Shown here: one piece after another, positions 1 to 12,129 of the stretch
Layout: each line of letters starts with the position of its first letter
Numbering within the stretch: position 1 is the first letter of the stretch
Assembly (NCBI GenBank): GCA_019022495.1
Contig: JAFEKR010000002.1
Coordinates: forward strand, 496,001 to 560,000
Origin: Epichloe hybrida
Lineage: Eukaryota; Ascomycota; Sordariomycetes; Hypocreales; Clavicipitaceae
DNA length: 64,000 nucleotides
Reading direction: 5' to 3'
Program-made: the position numbers and the translations under genes
Notes under the pieces: generated by a model
The model's input: only the letters and a program-made list of their open reading frames with translations
Database searches by the model: none
Told to the model about the DNA's origin: nothing

Positions 1-136
1 TAAGAGCTAACTTTATAGAAGGTATAAAAGAGTACTAGATTATAAAAGGTAAAGAAAGATATATAGCATGCTATATATTATACTAGTCCTACCCTAATCT
101 AAGACCTATTTAAAACTAGCTTTTATGCGTTTCTAT

Positions 137-144
137 GCCTTATC
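137..144. repeat. Target-site duplication, left copy (GCCTTATC)
   Basis: This 8-bp word is repeated exactly at 2061-2068, directly outside the terminal inverted repeats of the element at 145-2060. It lies in AT-rich host sequence, so insertion was into repeat DNA. Confidence 0.8.
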
Positions 145-710
145 CAGAGTATTGCACTAAAACGTGTAGTGTAGTGTAGTATTTGTAGTGTAGTGTAGTA
201 ACTACACTACAAACTACACTACACTACAAACTACACTAACTACAAGGAAAAAAAAACTATATTACACTAACTATAAATAAAAAAAACTACAATATATTAC
301 ACTACAAATTTTTTTTCCTAAACTACACTAACTATAAACACTATAAATGTAGTATTAGACTTTTTATTAGTTATTAGTATTTATAAGGTTAAAAGAAAGC
401 TAGTTATATAAAAGCTTTTATTATTACCTATTTTATTAAATTAGTTATAGAATTTATAATATTATATTATTTTTATAATTTTATTATAACTAAGTAAGGT
501 TATATATAATATTATACTTTTTTAATAATACTATTTAACTTAATACTTTATTTCCCTAATATAACTTAAAGAAAAACCTTCTTATTATATTATTTACTAT
601 TTCTATAAATTATTTTATATTTCTATAAATTATTATTATTACTTATTTTAAAAAAACTATAAAAAAAACTACTAGTAAACTTAATATAAGTAGCTTATTA
701 TATCTTATTA

Positions 711-790
711 TAGCTTATAATAGCTTATAATAGCTTATAATAGCTTATAATAGCTTATAATAGCTTATAATAGCTTATAATAGCTTATAA
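711..790 (+). repeat. Tandem repeat, 10-bp unit TAGCTTATAA x8
   Basis: Eight consecutive perfect copies of TAGCTTATAA lie in the central part of the hAT-like element. The preceding bases (about 691-710) hold degenerate copies. The unit is AT-rich and shows no coding potential. Confidence 0.95.
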
Positions 791-1366
791 TACTAATATT
801 ACTAGTATTACTAGTATTACTAAGATTACTAAGATTACTAAGATTACTTATAATATTATTAGTGTTAAAGTTTAATAAAAATAAATAATAAATAAATAAC
901 TTAAATATAAATACTAGTAATTATAAGTAAATTACTATAGTAAAAGCTATAGTTTTTAATAACTTAGTATTTTAAGGTTTTTAAAAATATTAATATTATA
1001 AAAATGTTTTCTCTTTTATGTTTTTTTAAAATAATAATAAAAGTAAAATAATAGTAATAATAGTAATTAAGGTTATAAAAGTTATTAAAGCTTTTATAAT
1101 AAGTATAATATATTATATAAAACTAAGTCCTAGTATTATTTTTAAAAACAAGTTAAAAAATTTTATAGCTTATTTAAGCTATATAGGGTAATTAAAATAA
1201 TACTATTAGTTATCTATTCATAAATTATAAATATTAGTCTATTATATTCTTTCTTTATGTATTATTATAATAAGATATGTAAAGTTACTATATATAACTT
1301 CTTAAAGCTTTAGAATTATAAAGCTTAAAGTAATTTAATTAGTTTAAATAGTAAATAAATAGTTTA

Positions 1367-1567
1367 AGCTTTTTTTAAGTTCTTATTATATTAATAATAA
1401 TATTAAAGTACTAAGTATATATTCTATTAACTTTTATATATTTATTTAGATTTCTAATTTAATTTAATTATATTAGCTTTTTTTAAGTTCTTATTATATT
1501 AATAATAATATTAAAGTACTAAGTATAGTATTATATATTTATTTATTCTTTCTAATTTAATTTAATT
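1367..1567 (+). repeat. Direct duplication, about 108-bp period
   Basis: A stretch starting AGCTTTTTTTAAGTTC at 1367 recurs at 1475. About 53 bp are identical and the rest diverges by small indels. It is internal to the hAT-like element and has no coding content. Confidence 0.85.
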
Positions 1568-2060
1568 AGTAAATTAGTTTAAGGGTATTAGGTATAAATT
1601 AAATTAATAATAATATAAAATAATTAATAATAATAGTAAATAAAATAATTAGAAGGTTTTTCTTAAAGTTATATTAGTAAAATAAAGTAATAAGTATAAT
1701 AGTATTATTAAAAAGGTATAATATTATAAATAACCCTAGTTATAGTAAAATTCTTAAAAAAAAGTAAATATTATAAATTCTATAACTAATTAAGTAAAAT
1801 AGGTAATAATAAAAGCTTCTATATAACTAGCTTTCTTTTAATCCTTATAATAACATTATATAATAAAAAGGCCCACTTTTTTTTTACTAACACTACATTG
1901 TAGTTTTTGTAGTTAGTGTAGTTAGTAACTACACTAACTACACTACACTATAAGTAAAAAAAAACTACACTACACTATAAAAAAAAAAAAACTACACTAC
2001 ACTAACTAAATACAAATTTTTCCTAAAAACTACACTAACTACACTACAAACAATACTCTG

Positions 2061-2068
2061 GCCTTATC
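2061..2068. repeat. Target-site duplication, right copy (GCCTTATC)
   Basis: Exact copy of 137-144, immediately after the terminal CAATACTCTG of the hAT-like element. Confidence 0.8.
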
Positions 2069-2459
2069 TCTCTTTTATTAAATTTCCTTTATATTATTAG
2101 CATACTATTATAGCTATTATAATTATATATATACTATCTCTAACTTCTTACTTTCCTCCTTTAAAGCCTTAATCTCTAGTTTAGCTTAATATATCTTAAT
2201 TTGCTTTTTAAGCTACTTTTTCTATTTTCTTAGACATTATATATTTGCATTAGCTAAGCTACTTATGTTACTACTATGCGTAGCTAATTATTATTGCTTA
2301 TAGGATTAAGTATTATTATTACCTATATAGCTTTAATTATTATTATTACTTATATTAAAGTTAAAGTTAAAGTTAAAGTTATCCTAGAAGAGTTAGTATA
2401 TAATATTAATATAAGACTAATATAAACTTACTATAACCTCCTTCTTAACTATTAGTGTG

Positions 2460-2467
2460 CGTGGGCG
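2460..2467. repeat. Target-site duplication, left copy (CGTGGGCG)
   Basis: GC-rich 8-mer in AT-rich surroundings, repeated exactly at 3968-3975 just outside the inverted termini of the second element. Confidence 0.78.
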
Positions 2468-3967
2468 CAGAGCATGTAATGTAATGTAATGTAATGTGTA
2501 ATTATTACACATTACATTACATTACATTACAATACATTACATTCATTACAAATGTAATGTTAGGGTAAAATATAAGTGGGGTATATTAATATCTTATAAT
2601 ATTCTTTAGATTTTTCTCTATTAACTTAATATTACTGTTTTTTATTATTATAATTTAGTTATTTAGTTATAATTTTTTAATGTTTAAGCTTATTTAGACT
2701 AATAAGCTATTTACAGGTATATAGTAGCTAAATATAGTATATTCTAATAATAAACTATACTATTATTTTTTCTTTAAATTATAAAGGTTTTTTTAGTTAA
2801 AGAACTTTTTTTTTAGATTTACTATTCTTTTTAATATACTTTCTTTACTTAAAATATAATAATTACCCTAAAGAAATTTCTTTTTATTATATATAAATAA
2901 GATTAAAACTCTAATAATAATATATTTATATATATATATTTCTTATTATAAAAAAGAAATTTAAATATATATAATAAAGAAATTCCTAGCTATATAGCTA
3001 TTTAAGTATAATTATAGGTAATTATATTAACTTTTAAGGTTTTTTATGCTAAAGAAAAGTAAAAAACCTTAGAAAAGCTAATAAAAAAGGACTTAACTAT
3101 TTTATAATAAATATTTATTAATATTAAAGGTATTTAAAAATAAGCTTTAAAAGTAAGTTTAATAATATTTACTATCTTTAGTTTCCCTTTCTAGTTATAT
3201 AGTTTCTTCTAAAAGTAAGTCTAAAAGTGAGTCCTATTAATAACACCTTATATGTAATTATAGTTTCTTCACTTTGCTATATAATCTAATCCTAGAAAAG
3301 AGATATTATAAAAGTGGGTCCAAAAGTGGGTCCTATTAATTACACCTTATATGTAATTATAGTTTCTTCACTTTGCTATATAATTTAATCCTAGAAAAGA
3401 GATATTATAAAAGTGGGTCTAAAAGTGAATCTTATTAATTACCCCTTATATGTAATTGTAGTTTCTTCACTTTGCTATATAATCTAATCCTAGAAAAGAG
3501 ATATTATAAAAGTGGGTCTAAAAGTGGGTCCTATTAATCTTCCCTTATATGTAATTATAGTTTGTTTACTTTACTATATAATCTAATCCTAGAAAAGGGA
3601 TATTTTAAAAGTAAGTCTAAAAGTAATTATATTAATTATATTATAGCTAATACACTTAGTTATAGGGTTTTTTCTTTAAAATAAACCTAAGAGATAAGTT
3701 TTATTAGTTTTATTAATTATAATTTAAGTAAGGATAGTAATAAGACCTTAGTTTATATTTTTATAAACTTAATATAAACTTTTTAATAGTTAAATTATAT
3801 TTTTACTATCTATATCTAATTATATAACCTTAATATTAAAAAATTAAAAAAAATTAAAAAAAATTACAAATAATTACAAATAATTACATGTAATGTAATG
3901 TAATTATTAAGGGTAAGGTGTAATGTAATGTAATGTGTAATTTAATGTAATGTAATGCAATGCTCTG
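2468..3967. mobile_element. Second hAT-like non-autonomous element
   Basis: This 1500-bp element begins CAGAGCAT and ends ATGCTCTG (8-bp perfect terminal inverted repeat). It is bordered by identical 8-bp words CGTGGGCG at 2460-2467 and 3968-3975, again a hAT-type target duplication. Both ends carry subterminal arrays of TGTAATG/CATTACA, comparable in layout to the GTAGTGTAGT arrays of the element at 145-2060. The interior is AT-rich, has no transposase frame and carries a 99-bp tandem array at about 3212-3640. Joining the flanks restores a site made of two similar units, each containing GTGCGTGGGC. That supports real insertion rather than chance similarity. Confidence 0.78.
3212..3640 (+). 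repeat. Tandem array, 99-bp unit, about four copies
   Basis: The landmark CCTTATATGTAATT, or a close variant, recurs at 3246, 3345, 3444 and 3543, exactly 99 bp apart each time. Each unit also contains CTAATCCTAGAAAAG and a variant of AAAAGTGGGTCCTATTAAT. The array is inside the second hAT-like element. Copies differ mainly by C/T and G/A transitions, as expected for RIP decay. Confidence 0.93.
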
Positions 3968-3975
3968 CGTGGGCG
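3968..3975. repeat. Target-site duplication, right copy (CGTGGGCG)
   Basis: Exact copy of 2460-2467. A related sequence, GCGTGCGTGGGCAGGAG, follows at about 3987, indicating that the pre-insertion site was itself a short tandem repeat. Confidence 0.78.
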
Positions 3976-6900
3976 GGAGACTATTAGCGTGCGTGGGCAG
4001 GAGCTAATAAAAACAACGTCACTATTACTCTAATTATTTATTCCCCTATTATCTTCTATATAAGGTTTGTGTTATTAGAGTTACTCTTATTCTTATTATA
4101 AAGGTGTAAGTTAAATTAGAATTAGCGTTAGGAAAGGGCTTAAGCTTTATAGCATATGCTACGCATTAGGTAGGGTACTTAGGGAATATATAGTAAATTT
4201 ATTTTTACTAGGCATAGGCAAATTATAGGGGTTCTAAGGGTTCTAAGGAAGACTAGTATCTTATTCCCTTCTAAGAGCTTATCTTTAGTTTATTTTATCC
4301 TTCCTAATAAGTGTATTACTTATATAACTCTTATAAGAAATATCTCTCTAGGTATATTAAACACCCTTATTACTACTAATTTATGCCTTAAGGTATTTCT
4401 TAACTATTACTCTCTTAAGACTAAGATATAATTAGCATATATATAGTAAAAGGAATATTAGAGTTATACCTAAGAATTACTACTAAAAGAGATACTTATA
4501 TTTTAGTAAAGATATAATCTTCCTAATAACCACTTTCCTTTATATTAGTATTCTTTACTATATATATTCTCTATTTAGGTTTTACTTTAAATATAGCTAG
4601 CACTAGTCTAGCTATTATCTAAGGGGTAAGCTTAGCATTAAACCACTTCTTATAATTTAAATATGCTTTATATAAGTATTTAATACACTCTTTATATTCC
4701 TCTTAAGATAATACATTTAGAAAAGGTATAATGAATTTCTTATTAGGTATATCTTAGCTAGACTTCCGCTAATTACGCTTAATATAAATATAGTAAAAGA
4801 TTAATAAATACTCTAAATATTCTTACTATATAAAACTTAGATATTACTTATATAAGTAATCTCTAAGACTTATTTATTATTAGTATATATATAACCTTAA
4901 GGATACTTATATATACCTCTTACTTACTTAGTATTTATATTATAGGTAATAGCCTAGATTATACCTATTATATTAGTGTGTATATGTTTAATATAATGCT
5001 ATCTTATAACACTCTTACCAAATATGCTAAGCTACTTAAATAAAGTAAAAAACATCTATTATAAATTAATTATAACACACATATATATAAAGTCTATTAT
5101 TTACATATACCTCTTTATAGCTTTAAGCTATTAACTAAGTTATAATAATATATGTATATATTTCTTACACTAAGGTATATTATTAGCTTTATATATTAAA
5201 AGGAATAGTATATATATACTTAACTTCTCTTTATTATATAAGGAATATATAAGAATATTTACTATTCCCTTAATCTATTAGAAGAAAAGGTTAATTTAAA
5301 GGTATTATACTCTTATAAAAGCTTTTACCTATTCCTATAAGTATAAAATAATAAAGTAATTATCTAGTCCTTATATATAAATATAGTAAATTTACTATTT
5401 ATCTAGGTTTTAAAGTTAATTAAAGTACTATTTATATATAGCGCCTATATCTAGTTAGCATATTATAAACATACTCCTAGCATAAACTTACCTATAAGCT
5501 ATAACCTTACTAGGTATTATAAAAGCTAGGCTTAAAGGATTAAGCCTTATACCTTATCCTTATAATTAAGGGCTAGATAAATTTACCTTAGGGAATCTAT
5601 CTTATAATATTCTAAGAATAAGGAAAGTATAGGACTTAAATATAGCCTCCCTATATAATAATTAGTTAAGACTATAAGCTAGACATTATATAGTAGTTAT
5701 ATATATATAAGTTATTAATAATAATAGATTATAATATTATTTAATAGCTAAAGATAATGCCTCTTTAATATCCTATAAAATGCTTTTTAGAGGTAAGGGT
5801 ATATAAGCATATATTTTATATATAGTAAGTATAAGAAAAGGGAACCTTTTTATATTAAAAGGAATAAAAAAGTTATATTTAACCTTATATTTTTAGGTCT
5901 TAAGGTTTACTTACTTTATATAATAAAAGACTATATTTTATTAGTATATTCCTACTATATATATAGTATATATATAGACTATATTACTTTTGCTTTAACT
6001 AGGAAATATCCTAAAAAAAGCAGCACTCTTTACTATTAGTCTCCTTAGGACTAGTACTATAAGTTACTATATATTTAAGATATATAATATCTAAAGAATA
6101 CCTATTAACTTAATATTTTATATATAATCTAGTATTAAGGCCTTAGGGATACCTAATAAGAAACTCCTATATAAAATTAGTATAGAAGCCTTATATATAA
6201 AGCCTATTACTTATATCTTAGTAACTAATCTAAGCTATTTACTAGTCTTAATAATAAATTAGCCCTTAATTCTTATTACTATTTATAACTAGCTAATATA
6301 GTAAATAGTCCTCCTTCTTCTAAATTAAGAGATAAGTAATATAAGCCTTATTATAAGGATATTAGTAAATAATATATATAGGGATACTATATAACTTACT
6401 ACTTTATCTTTCTCTTTAGTATTTTATTAATATCTGCGGTTTTTAGATAGCTAGTATATTTAGTTCTTATATTACTAATAAGCTTTATATTAAATTCTTT
6501 ATTTTACTACTTATTATACTTAATAAGCATTAGTTTAATATAAGGGCAAACCTTAAGCCTTATATATATATAACTTATATACTAAAATTAGCTTACTTAT
6601 TATATTATTAGGAAATAGCTCCTAGGTAAATTAGTAAACTAATATATAAGCGTAAAATATATATTATATATAAATAGTAGTATAAGGGTAGTCTTATTTA
6701 TCTTCCTAGAGTAAATAAGAGAGAATTAGATCTAGTATATACTTAGCTTAAGTTAGGAATAAATTATAAATCTATATACTTATAATACTTACTTACTTTT
6801 AAATAATTTCCTTTATATTATTCTTACTTATAATATTAATATTATAATTAAGTATAGGGATTATATAAAGGATACTATTTATATAAGCCTTAGGATAGCT

Positions 6901-7730
6901 AGGTAAGGTAAGGTAATTAATAATATACTATATATTAATTACACTTTTACTACTCTTTATAACTATAATACTAGTAGTATTAATTATAGACTATATAAAA
7001 TAAGTATATATTATATTATATTTATAAAATATACTTACCTAAGGTATATTAAAAATATAGTAAATTAATATAGATTCTTTAGGAGTATTCTATAAAGTAT
7101 TTAGTAAATACTTAATATATATAGTATATATAAATAGAGTATAGACCTTATTAGTATTACTTCCTTAGTGCTAAATAATATTAGGTATAGTTAGGGTAGC
7201 CTATAATTATATTTAAGTTAGTATAATAATTTAAGATATAAATAATATAGTAATTATTAAATTATAGTATATTAAAAGTATTATAAGACTTAGTAAAGGG
7301 ATTTCTTTATATATATTTAAGATCTTTAAGAAAATTTTATATATAGTTAGTATATACTAGGCTAATGCTAGCTATATACTAAGTATATACTAGGTATATA
7401 TAATATATTATCTTTTTACTTAATTTATAGTTTACTTCTTTTACTAAGCTAAATACTATAGTTATATATAAAATATATATACTTTATATTTATGCTAATT
7501 ATATTATCTTTATTATAGACTACTCTTTTAAGTTAGTATAATTATAATAGTTCCCTTACTTCCCTATTATATATATATTATATATACTATATTATAAGTG
7601 TATTTATACTAATATATTATAGGGACTAGTATATATAAGGTATATACTACTTTATAGGTATATTCTTATACTAATACACTATAGGGCTTAGTATATACGT
7701 AGTATATGCGTTATATATATAATCATTTTT

Positions 7731-10700
7731 CACCGCCTACCTAATGCGAGTTATAAGGCTTCACCCTAGATACGAGATCAACTTTGTTGGAGCCGAGATT
7801 TACTATGTGCCCCTGTTGGACCCAGCCAGCCACATCCACATCCTTCCATACGCAGCCGTGGAGTCCTCACAAACGAGGCTGTTGCTGGTATTGTGGCACG
7901 GCGACAATAGCTGTTATTATGATTATTGCATCATTACTTTATTACTCCGTACGGGTTACACGGACCGCCAATGTCTGATCTGCCTGTGTCTTCCGGTGAG
8001 TGGTTCTGGTCATGATCAGCTGTTCAGCTTATGCAGCCATCCCTGCGTGTGCCAACACGAAACTCGGAAAGCCAAGTAAAGTCAATTGTACAATCTCTCC
8101 GAGGACATCAGCACAAGCCGCGTTGAGTCGACAGCAGACCGCAAATGACGCCAAGTACCACAACATCGAGTGTCAATGCAGCAATACGAGGGACTTGTGT
8201 CCAGAATGGTTGAAAATAACTTTTACTTGGACGACACGAAAGCGTCAACTCTACATGCTAAAGTGACTTCCAAACGGTGTTCAAAACATTCCACGGTGGC
8301 CACGAATGAGTTTTTCACAAATGGCCGTCTGTCATGTCTTCTGTATGGCTCTCATTCTTTTGGGATACTTATTCGAGGACAGCCCACCGCAGTAAACCCC
8401 ATTCGAGTGGTCCACCGATCATCTATCCAATGAACAGGAGGTCAATTCGGGGAATGCGTGCATGATGTTTGTGAGGCTGTTTTTTTTTCTCCTTCTTTTT
8501 TTTTCGCCTCGCCGTCTTCTTCCTGTTTCTGTCCCAGGGATGATGAGTTGACGTCTGCGTTCACAGATGAATATCGTGTCCTTTGGGTCGCCTCCTCCAA
8601 ATGAGCATGCCTGTCCTCGACATGGAGCATTCACTTCTACATAATCTCTCTTTCTGAGCGCTACAAGCACGCCGAGTTCTATCCTGCATAAACATGTCCA
8701 GAAAACATAACCGCATTTTATCCCAATGTCTTCGGGAGGTTAGACGGTGAACCTTTTCAAGGACAACCAACGACTACCTACATTTACAAAAATTTCATTC
8801 GTCGCCCCAAGATGGACAGTCAGAACCTCCTCGGCCCTAAAACCACCAATCTGGGGAGTCGATATGTCCAACTTATAAGCATGACGAGAGTCGAGCGCAA
8901 AAGTACATGTGGCAAACTGTGCTCGGTATGGCATCTCCGTATGCACCGCAAGCACTCGACGCAACTATATTGGGTTTTACCTCAAAAGTTTCCTCAAGCC
9001 CAACACGGCAAAGACGTACCCGCTAACAAGAATTTAAGATCTTGTCCGCCTTCACACTCACCTCGGCCGCTCTCATCCCGACGGGCTCAGATTACAGATT
9101 TCTTTGGACGCTAAACCTCTCTTCTTGGGGCCATTCTCATAAATGATGGTGGGCAGCCACCTCTGCCTTTGAGGATGCTTCTTATCGGAAGGGCGTTGCA
9201 AGGGAAACTGGGTTTTGTTCGCTATCATAGGATAGGAGGTATTGCGTAGGGCATTGGAAGCGAATGATGGCGCCAAGAAAAGCATTGGACTTCATTGCTG
9301 TCAAGGTGAATCGACCCCGCCATCATTCGTGTTGCCATGTCGCCCACTTTGGAATAACTGAACGGAGAATGAAGCGTTTCATACAACAAGGCTGGAAATC
9401 AGCTCTCATACTTTATCCCAGGTATGGTAGTTGGCGTCTGCCTGTGTTCTCTAGCTTGTAACAGATTTCCGGTGATGAAGCTCCCACCGCTGTTCCTCGG
9501 AACCATTTTCGAACCTGTAGGCGTCAGTTGACCCGCTTGGGCCTTGCACAATGAACACTTGCCCACCGCTGGGCTCGATTACAAACACGGTGACCTGTCT
9601 AGGCCTCGAAGTCAGGCCAGCCGTGTGGCGGTTGATGAGGCCAAGGTGAGGATCGACTTGTTAATCTTGCTCAGGGAAGACCTGTCATTAATAAGAACAT
9701 AGATGGGCGTCGTCTGGGCATACGTCGCCGTTGTCCCGTTCATGATCATGCAACATTATGCCTAACGACCGAGTTCCGACAGATCAAAAGTCCTTCACCT
9801 CCTGCTCCTTGCTCGACAATGTCAGGTTCGGTGACACAAGTGCCGTGGATGATGGAGGGGCGAGTGCCAATATTGTTTTGATCCAGCCGTATCTCCGGAC
9901 CATGATTCAAGGACGGAGCGCCAAGGTCGTAGAGGGGGCTATTCGATTGGAAAGCTCTCACAGTGAAGAATCATTCCAAGTCAAGCGAGAGAACGACTTG
10001 GTAGTCGCACTGAGAAGCTAGTTGAACATATTGATTTGATTAAGCAATATAGTTCTGTTGTTGAGCCTGATCACATTGTGGATTGAGCTTCGTTTGCAGT
10101 GTCCCGTGCAGTGCTCAGGCGCATCAGGTTGTACTTCAACGTTAGCTTTAATTCGGCTCTCCAGGGAACGTATAATATACAGTCTTGCATCTTGCGCCAA
10201 CGCAGCCACAAAGTTTATCGCGAACTTTGCTCTCGCCTTGTAGTCCCCCGCATTCGTAACCTTGAAGCTTGTTCCTATATCAGGTTCTATCTATTACTGC
10301 GGTTGCTATAATTCGTATGTTAATTATTATACTGGCTAGGTATCGCCAGTAATTGTCAGGTTTCTCTGAAGTCAGATGCATTAGCCACAACCAATGAACA
10401 CAAAAAAAAATATGAAAATCAATCAATACATACAGTCTTCTTCGAGGAATTTCCAGCTACATCGAAAAATCCACTTCATCGCCAAGTCTACCAAGGTGGA
10501 GCGTAACTGGTGGTGGGGTGGTGGGCCAAGATCAAGATAGCTTATGTAAGGCCGTTATTGGGCTTCGACAGGCTGAGGGGGGGAAGAGAAAAAAAAACCC
10601 GCTGAACGTGTCCACGACTTGTTAATGAGTGGCTGGACAGTTGCTCCCAATTTTCAGACATCACGTTGAGACAATGGGAAGCAGACTGTTGCATACGGAG

Positions 10701-11334
10701 TACGTGCGGGCATACCAGGCAACAACTGCGTAGACAGCCGGATGGCCGGGACTTGGGTGGTACCAACAAGGTTGAAGCTTTGGGACAGATGAGTCTATTC
10801 AGAACGTCATGCTTCGAAGTTGGTGGTAGCATGAGGAAGGAAAGAGAAGAATGAAAGAGGGGTAAGGCAGGTAAAAAGGGCGGGGCAGGTCTCCGCTACC
10901 TGCTCGACAGCCAGGATTCATTGCCAGTTCGAGGTTCCGTAGACTAGAAGAATGCCCCGCGATGGAATTCTCGGGAGCTTGTTGGATGATGTCAAGTGGC
11001 GATCACATCATGGATCAGACTTTTGATGGAGGCGAAGAGGGGTCGAGGACAACGCTGCGTAGATTGTAGAGATGAGGGCACATTTTCCAGATCTCCTAGA
11101 CCACTAGGGCAATGAAAACAGCCTCCAGAATCCAACGTCCCCAAGCATAATGGCCCAAGGTTGAAGGCGATGGGTAGCGATCGCCATCGATGCACGTCGC
11201 TTTGACAATTGTGCTCAACAAGGTGGAGTCGACGCAGCTGCCAGCAGCTGGAAGTGCCTAGCTAGAGACGTCTGGCGCGCCGCTTTCGCGTGGGTGCCAC
11301 TGGCTGCCAGAGCCTTCTTGCACCCCCCAGCAAA
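7731..11334. other. Gene-free segment between RIP block and hsp70
   Basis: Composition is that of normal genic DNA, but no conserved gene is recognisable on either strand. All long frames are short and lack family motifs. The only coding-like stretch is on the minus strand at about 9451-9961. TACGGAGTAC occurs at 10694. The last few hundred bases are presumably the distal hsp70 promoter. Confidence 0.6.
9451..9961 (-). pseudogene. Coding-like relic, unassigned
   Basis: Two minus-strand frames read like protein. One (9961-9746, 71 codons from an ATG) includes LGAPSLNHGPEIRLDQNN. The other is open from 9660 to a stop at 9451 and includes VTVFVIEPSGGQVFIVQGPS; it is preceded in frame by a TAA at 9661-9663. 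A third frame between them starts MIMNGTTATYAQTTPIYVL. They could be exons of one gene or fragments broken by frameshifts. I found no consistent GT-AG model joining them and recognise no family. The setting, next to the transposon block, favours a decayed gene, but chance is not excluded. Confidence 0.25.
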
Positions 11335-11377
11335 GTTCTAGTGGGTTCTCCTGGAACTGAGTAGAACCACATCGAAG
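11335..11377 (+). promoter_or_regulatory. Gap-type heat-shock element upstream of hsp70
   Basis: GAA cores occur at 11354, 11364 and 11374, and TTC cores at 11336 and 11346, each set spaced exactly 10 bp apart. Three same-orientation cores at 10-bp steps match the gap-type binding site described for fungal Hsf1. The site is about 210 bp upstream of the hsp70 ATG, a plausible promoter distance. This is a pattern match only. Confidence 0.5.
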
Positions 11378-11587
11378 CGTTCTACTTCTGGTTTTATAGC
11401 TTCCTCTCACGACCATTCCACCTGGGATTTTCTTCCTTTTCAAGTTCTACATTCACACACACACTTCCGTCTCTTTCTTCTACCTCACACACATCACGCA
11501 CGATACTTCGATCACATTTTCAAGTTGACTCGGCTTCCTCCATCCATTTTCCGCTTGTTTTATTTCACAAACTTCACAACCGTCATC

Positions 11588-12094
11588 ATGAGCGGTCCCG
11601 CTGTTGGTATCGACTTGGGTACCACGTACTCTTGCGTGGCTATCTATCGCGATGACCGATGCGAAATTATTCCCAATGAGCAGGGTAACCGAACTACTCC
11701 ATCTTTTGTCGCATTCAATGACACCGAGCGTCTGATTGGCGATGCCGCCAAGAATCAGGTCGCTATGAACCCTCAAAACACCGTCTTCGACGCCAAACGT
11801 TTGATTGGCCGCAAGTTCGACGATCCGGAGGTCCAGGCTGATATGAAGCACTTTCCCTTCAAGGTGATTGAAAGACAAGGCAAACCTATGGTCAAGGTCG
11901 AATTCAAAGGCGAAGAGAAGGAATTCACACCTGAAGAAATATCTTCCATGATCCTCATCAAGATGCGCGAGATTGCAGAGGGCTTCTTGGGCACATCGGT
12001 CCCGAGCGCTGTCGTCACTGTCCCCGCCTACTTCAACGACTCTCAGCGGCAGGCTACCAAGGACGCCGGTCGCATTGCCGGACTCAACGTCCTT

Positions 12095-12129
<35 letters not shown>

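Larger units (their letters stand above)
145..2060. mobile_element. hAT-like non-autonomous element with long inverted arms
   Basis: The 1916-bp element begins CAGAGTATTG and ends CAATACTCTG, a perfect 10-bp terminal inverted repeat. It is flanked on both sides by the same 8-bp word GCCTTATC (137-144 and 2061-2068), read as the target-site duplication. An 8-bp duplication with termini starting CAG is diagnostic of the hAT superfamily. Subterminal DNA at both ends is packed with GTAGTGTAGT/ACTACACTAC repeats in both orientations. Farther in, about 360-605 matches the reverse complement of about 1655-1875 (for example GAAAGCTAGTTATAT on one side and its complement on the other), giving long fold-back arms. 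No transposase frame is visible, so it is non-autonomous or fully decayed. Confidence 0.8.
1..7730. repeat. AT-rich, RIP-like transposon graveyard
   Basis: The block is dominated by TA, TTA and TATA strings, has very few CG dinucleotides and has stops in all frames; no reading frame of useful length exists. Composition switches abruptly near 7730 to ordinary genic DNA. In filamentous ascomycetes this pattern is produced by repeat-induced point mutation of repeated DNA (C to T changes), so I infer old transposon copies. Small GC-containing islands survive, for example around 2455-2467 and 3968-4000. Two later insertions can be delimited inside it (145-2060 and 2468-3967). I could not assign the remaining parts (1-136, 2069-2459, 3976-7730) to a retrotransposon or DNA transposon family by eye. 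The left edge is outside the window. Confidence 0.85.

Noticed and set aside
3212..3640. Regularly spaced repeats resembling a CRISPR array
   Set aside because: The whole 99-bp unit repeats, including the would-be spacers, and the DNA is eukaryotic; it is a minisatellite. The same applies to 43187-43330.
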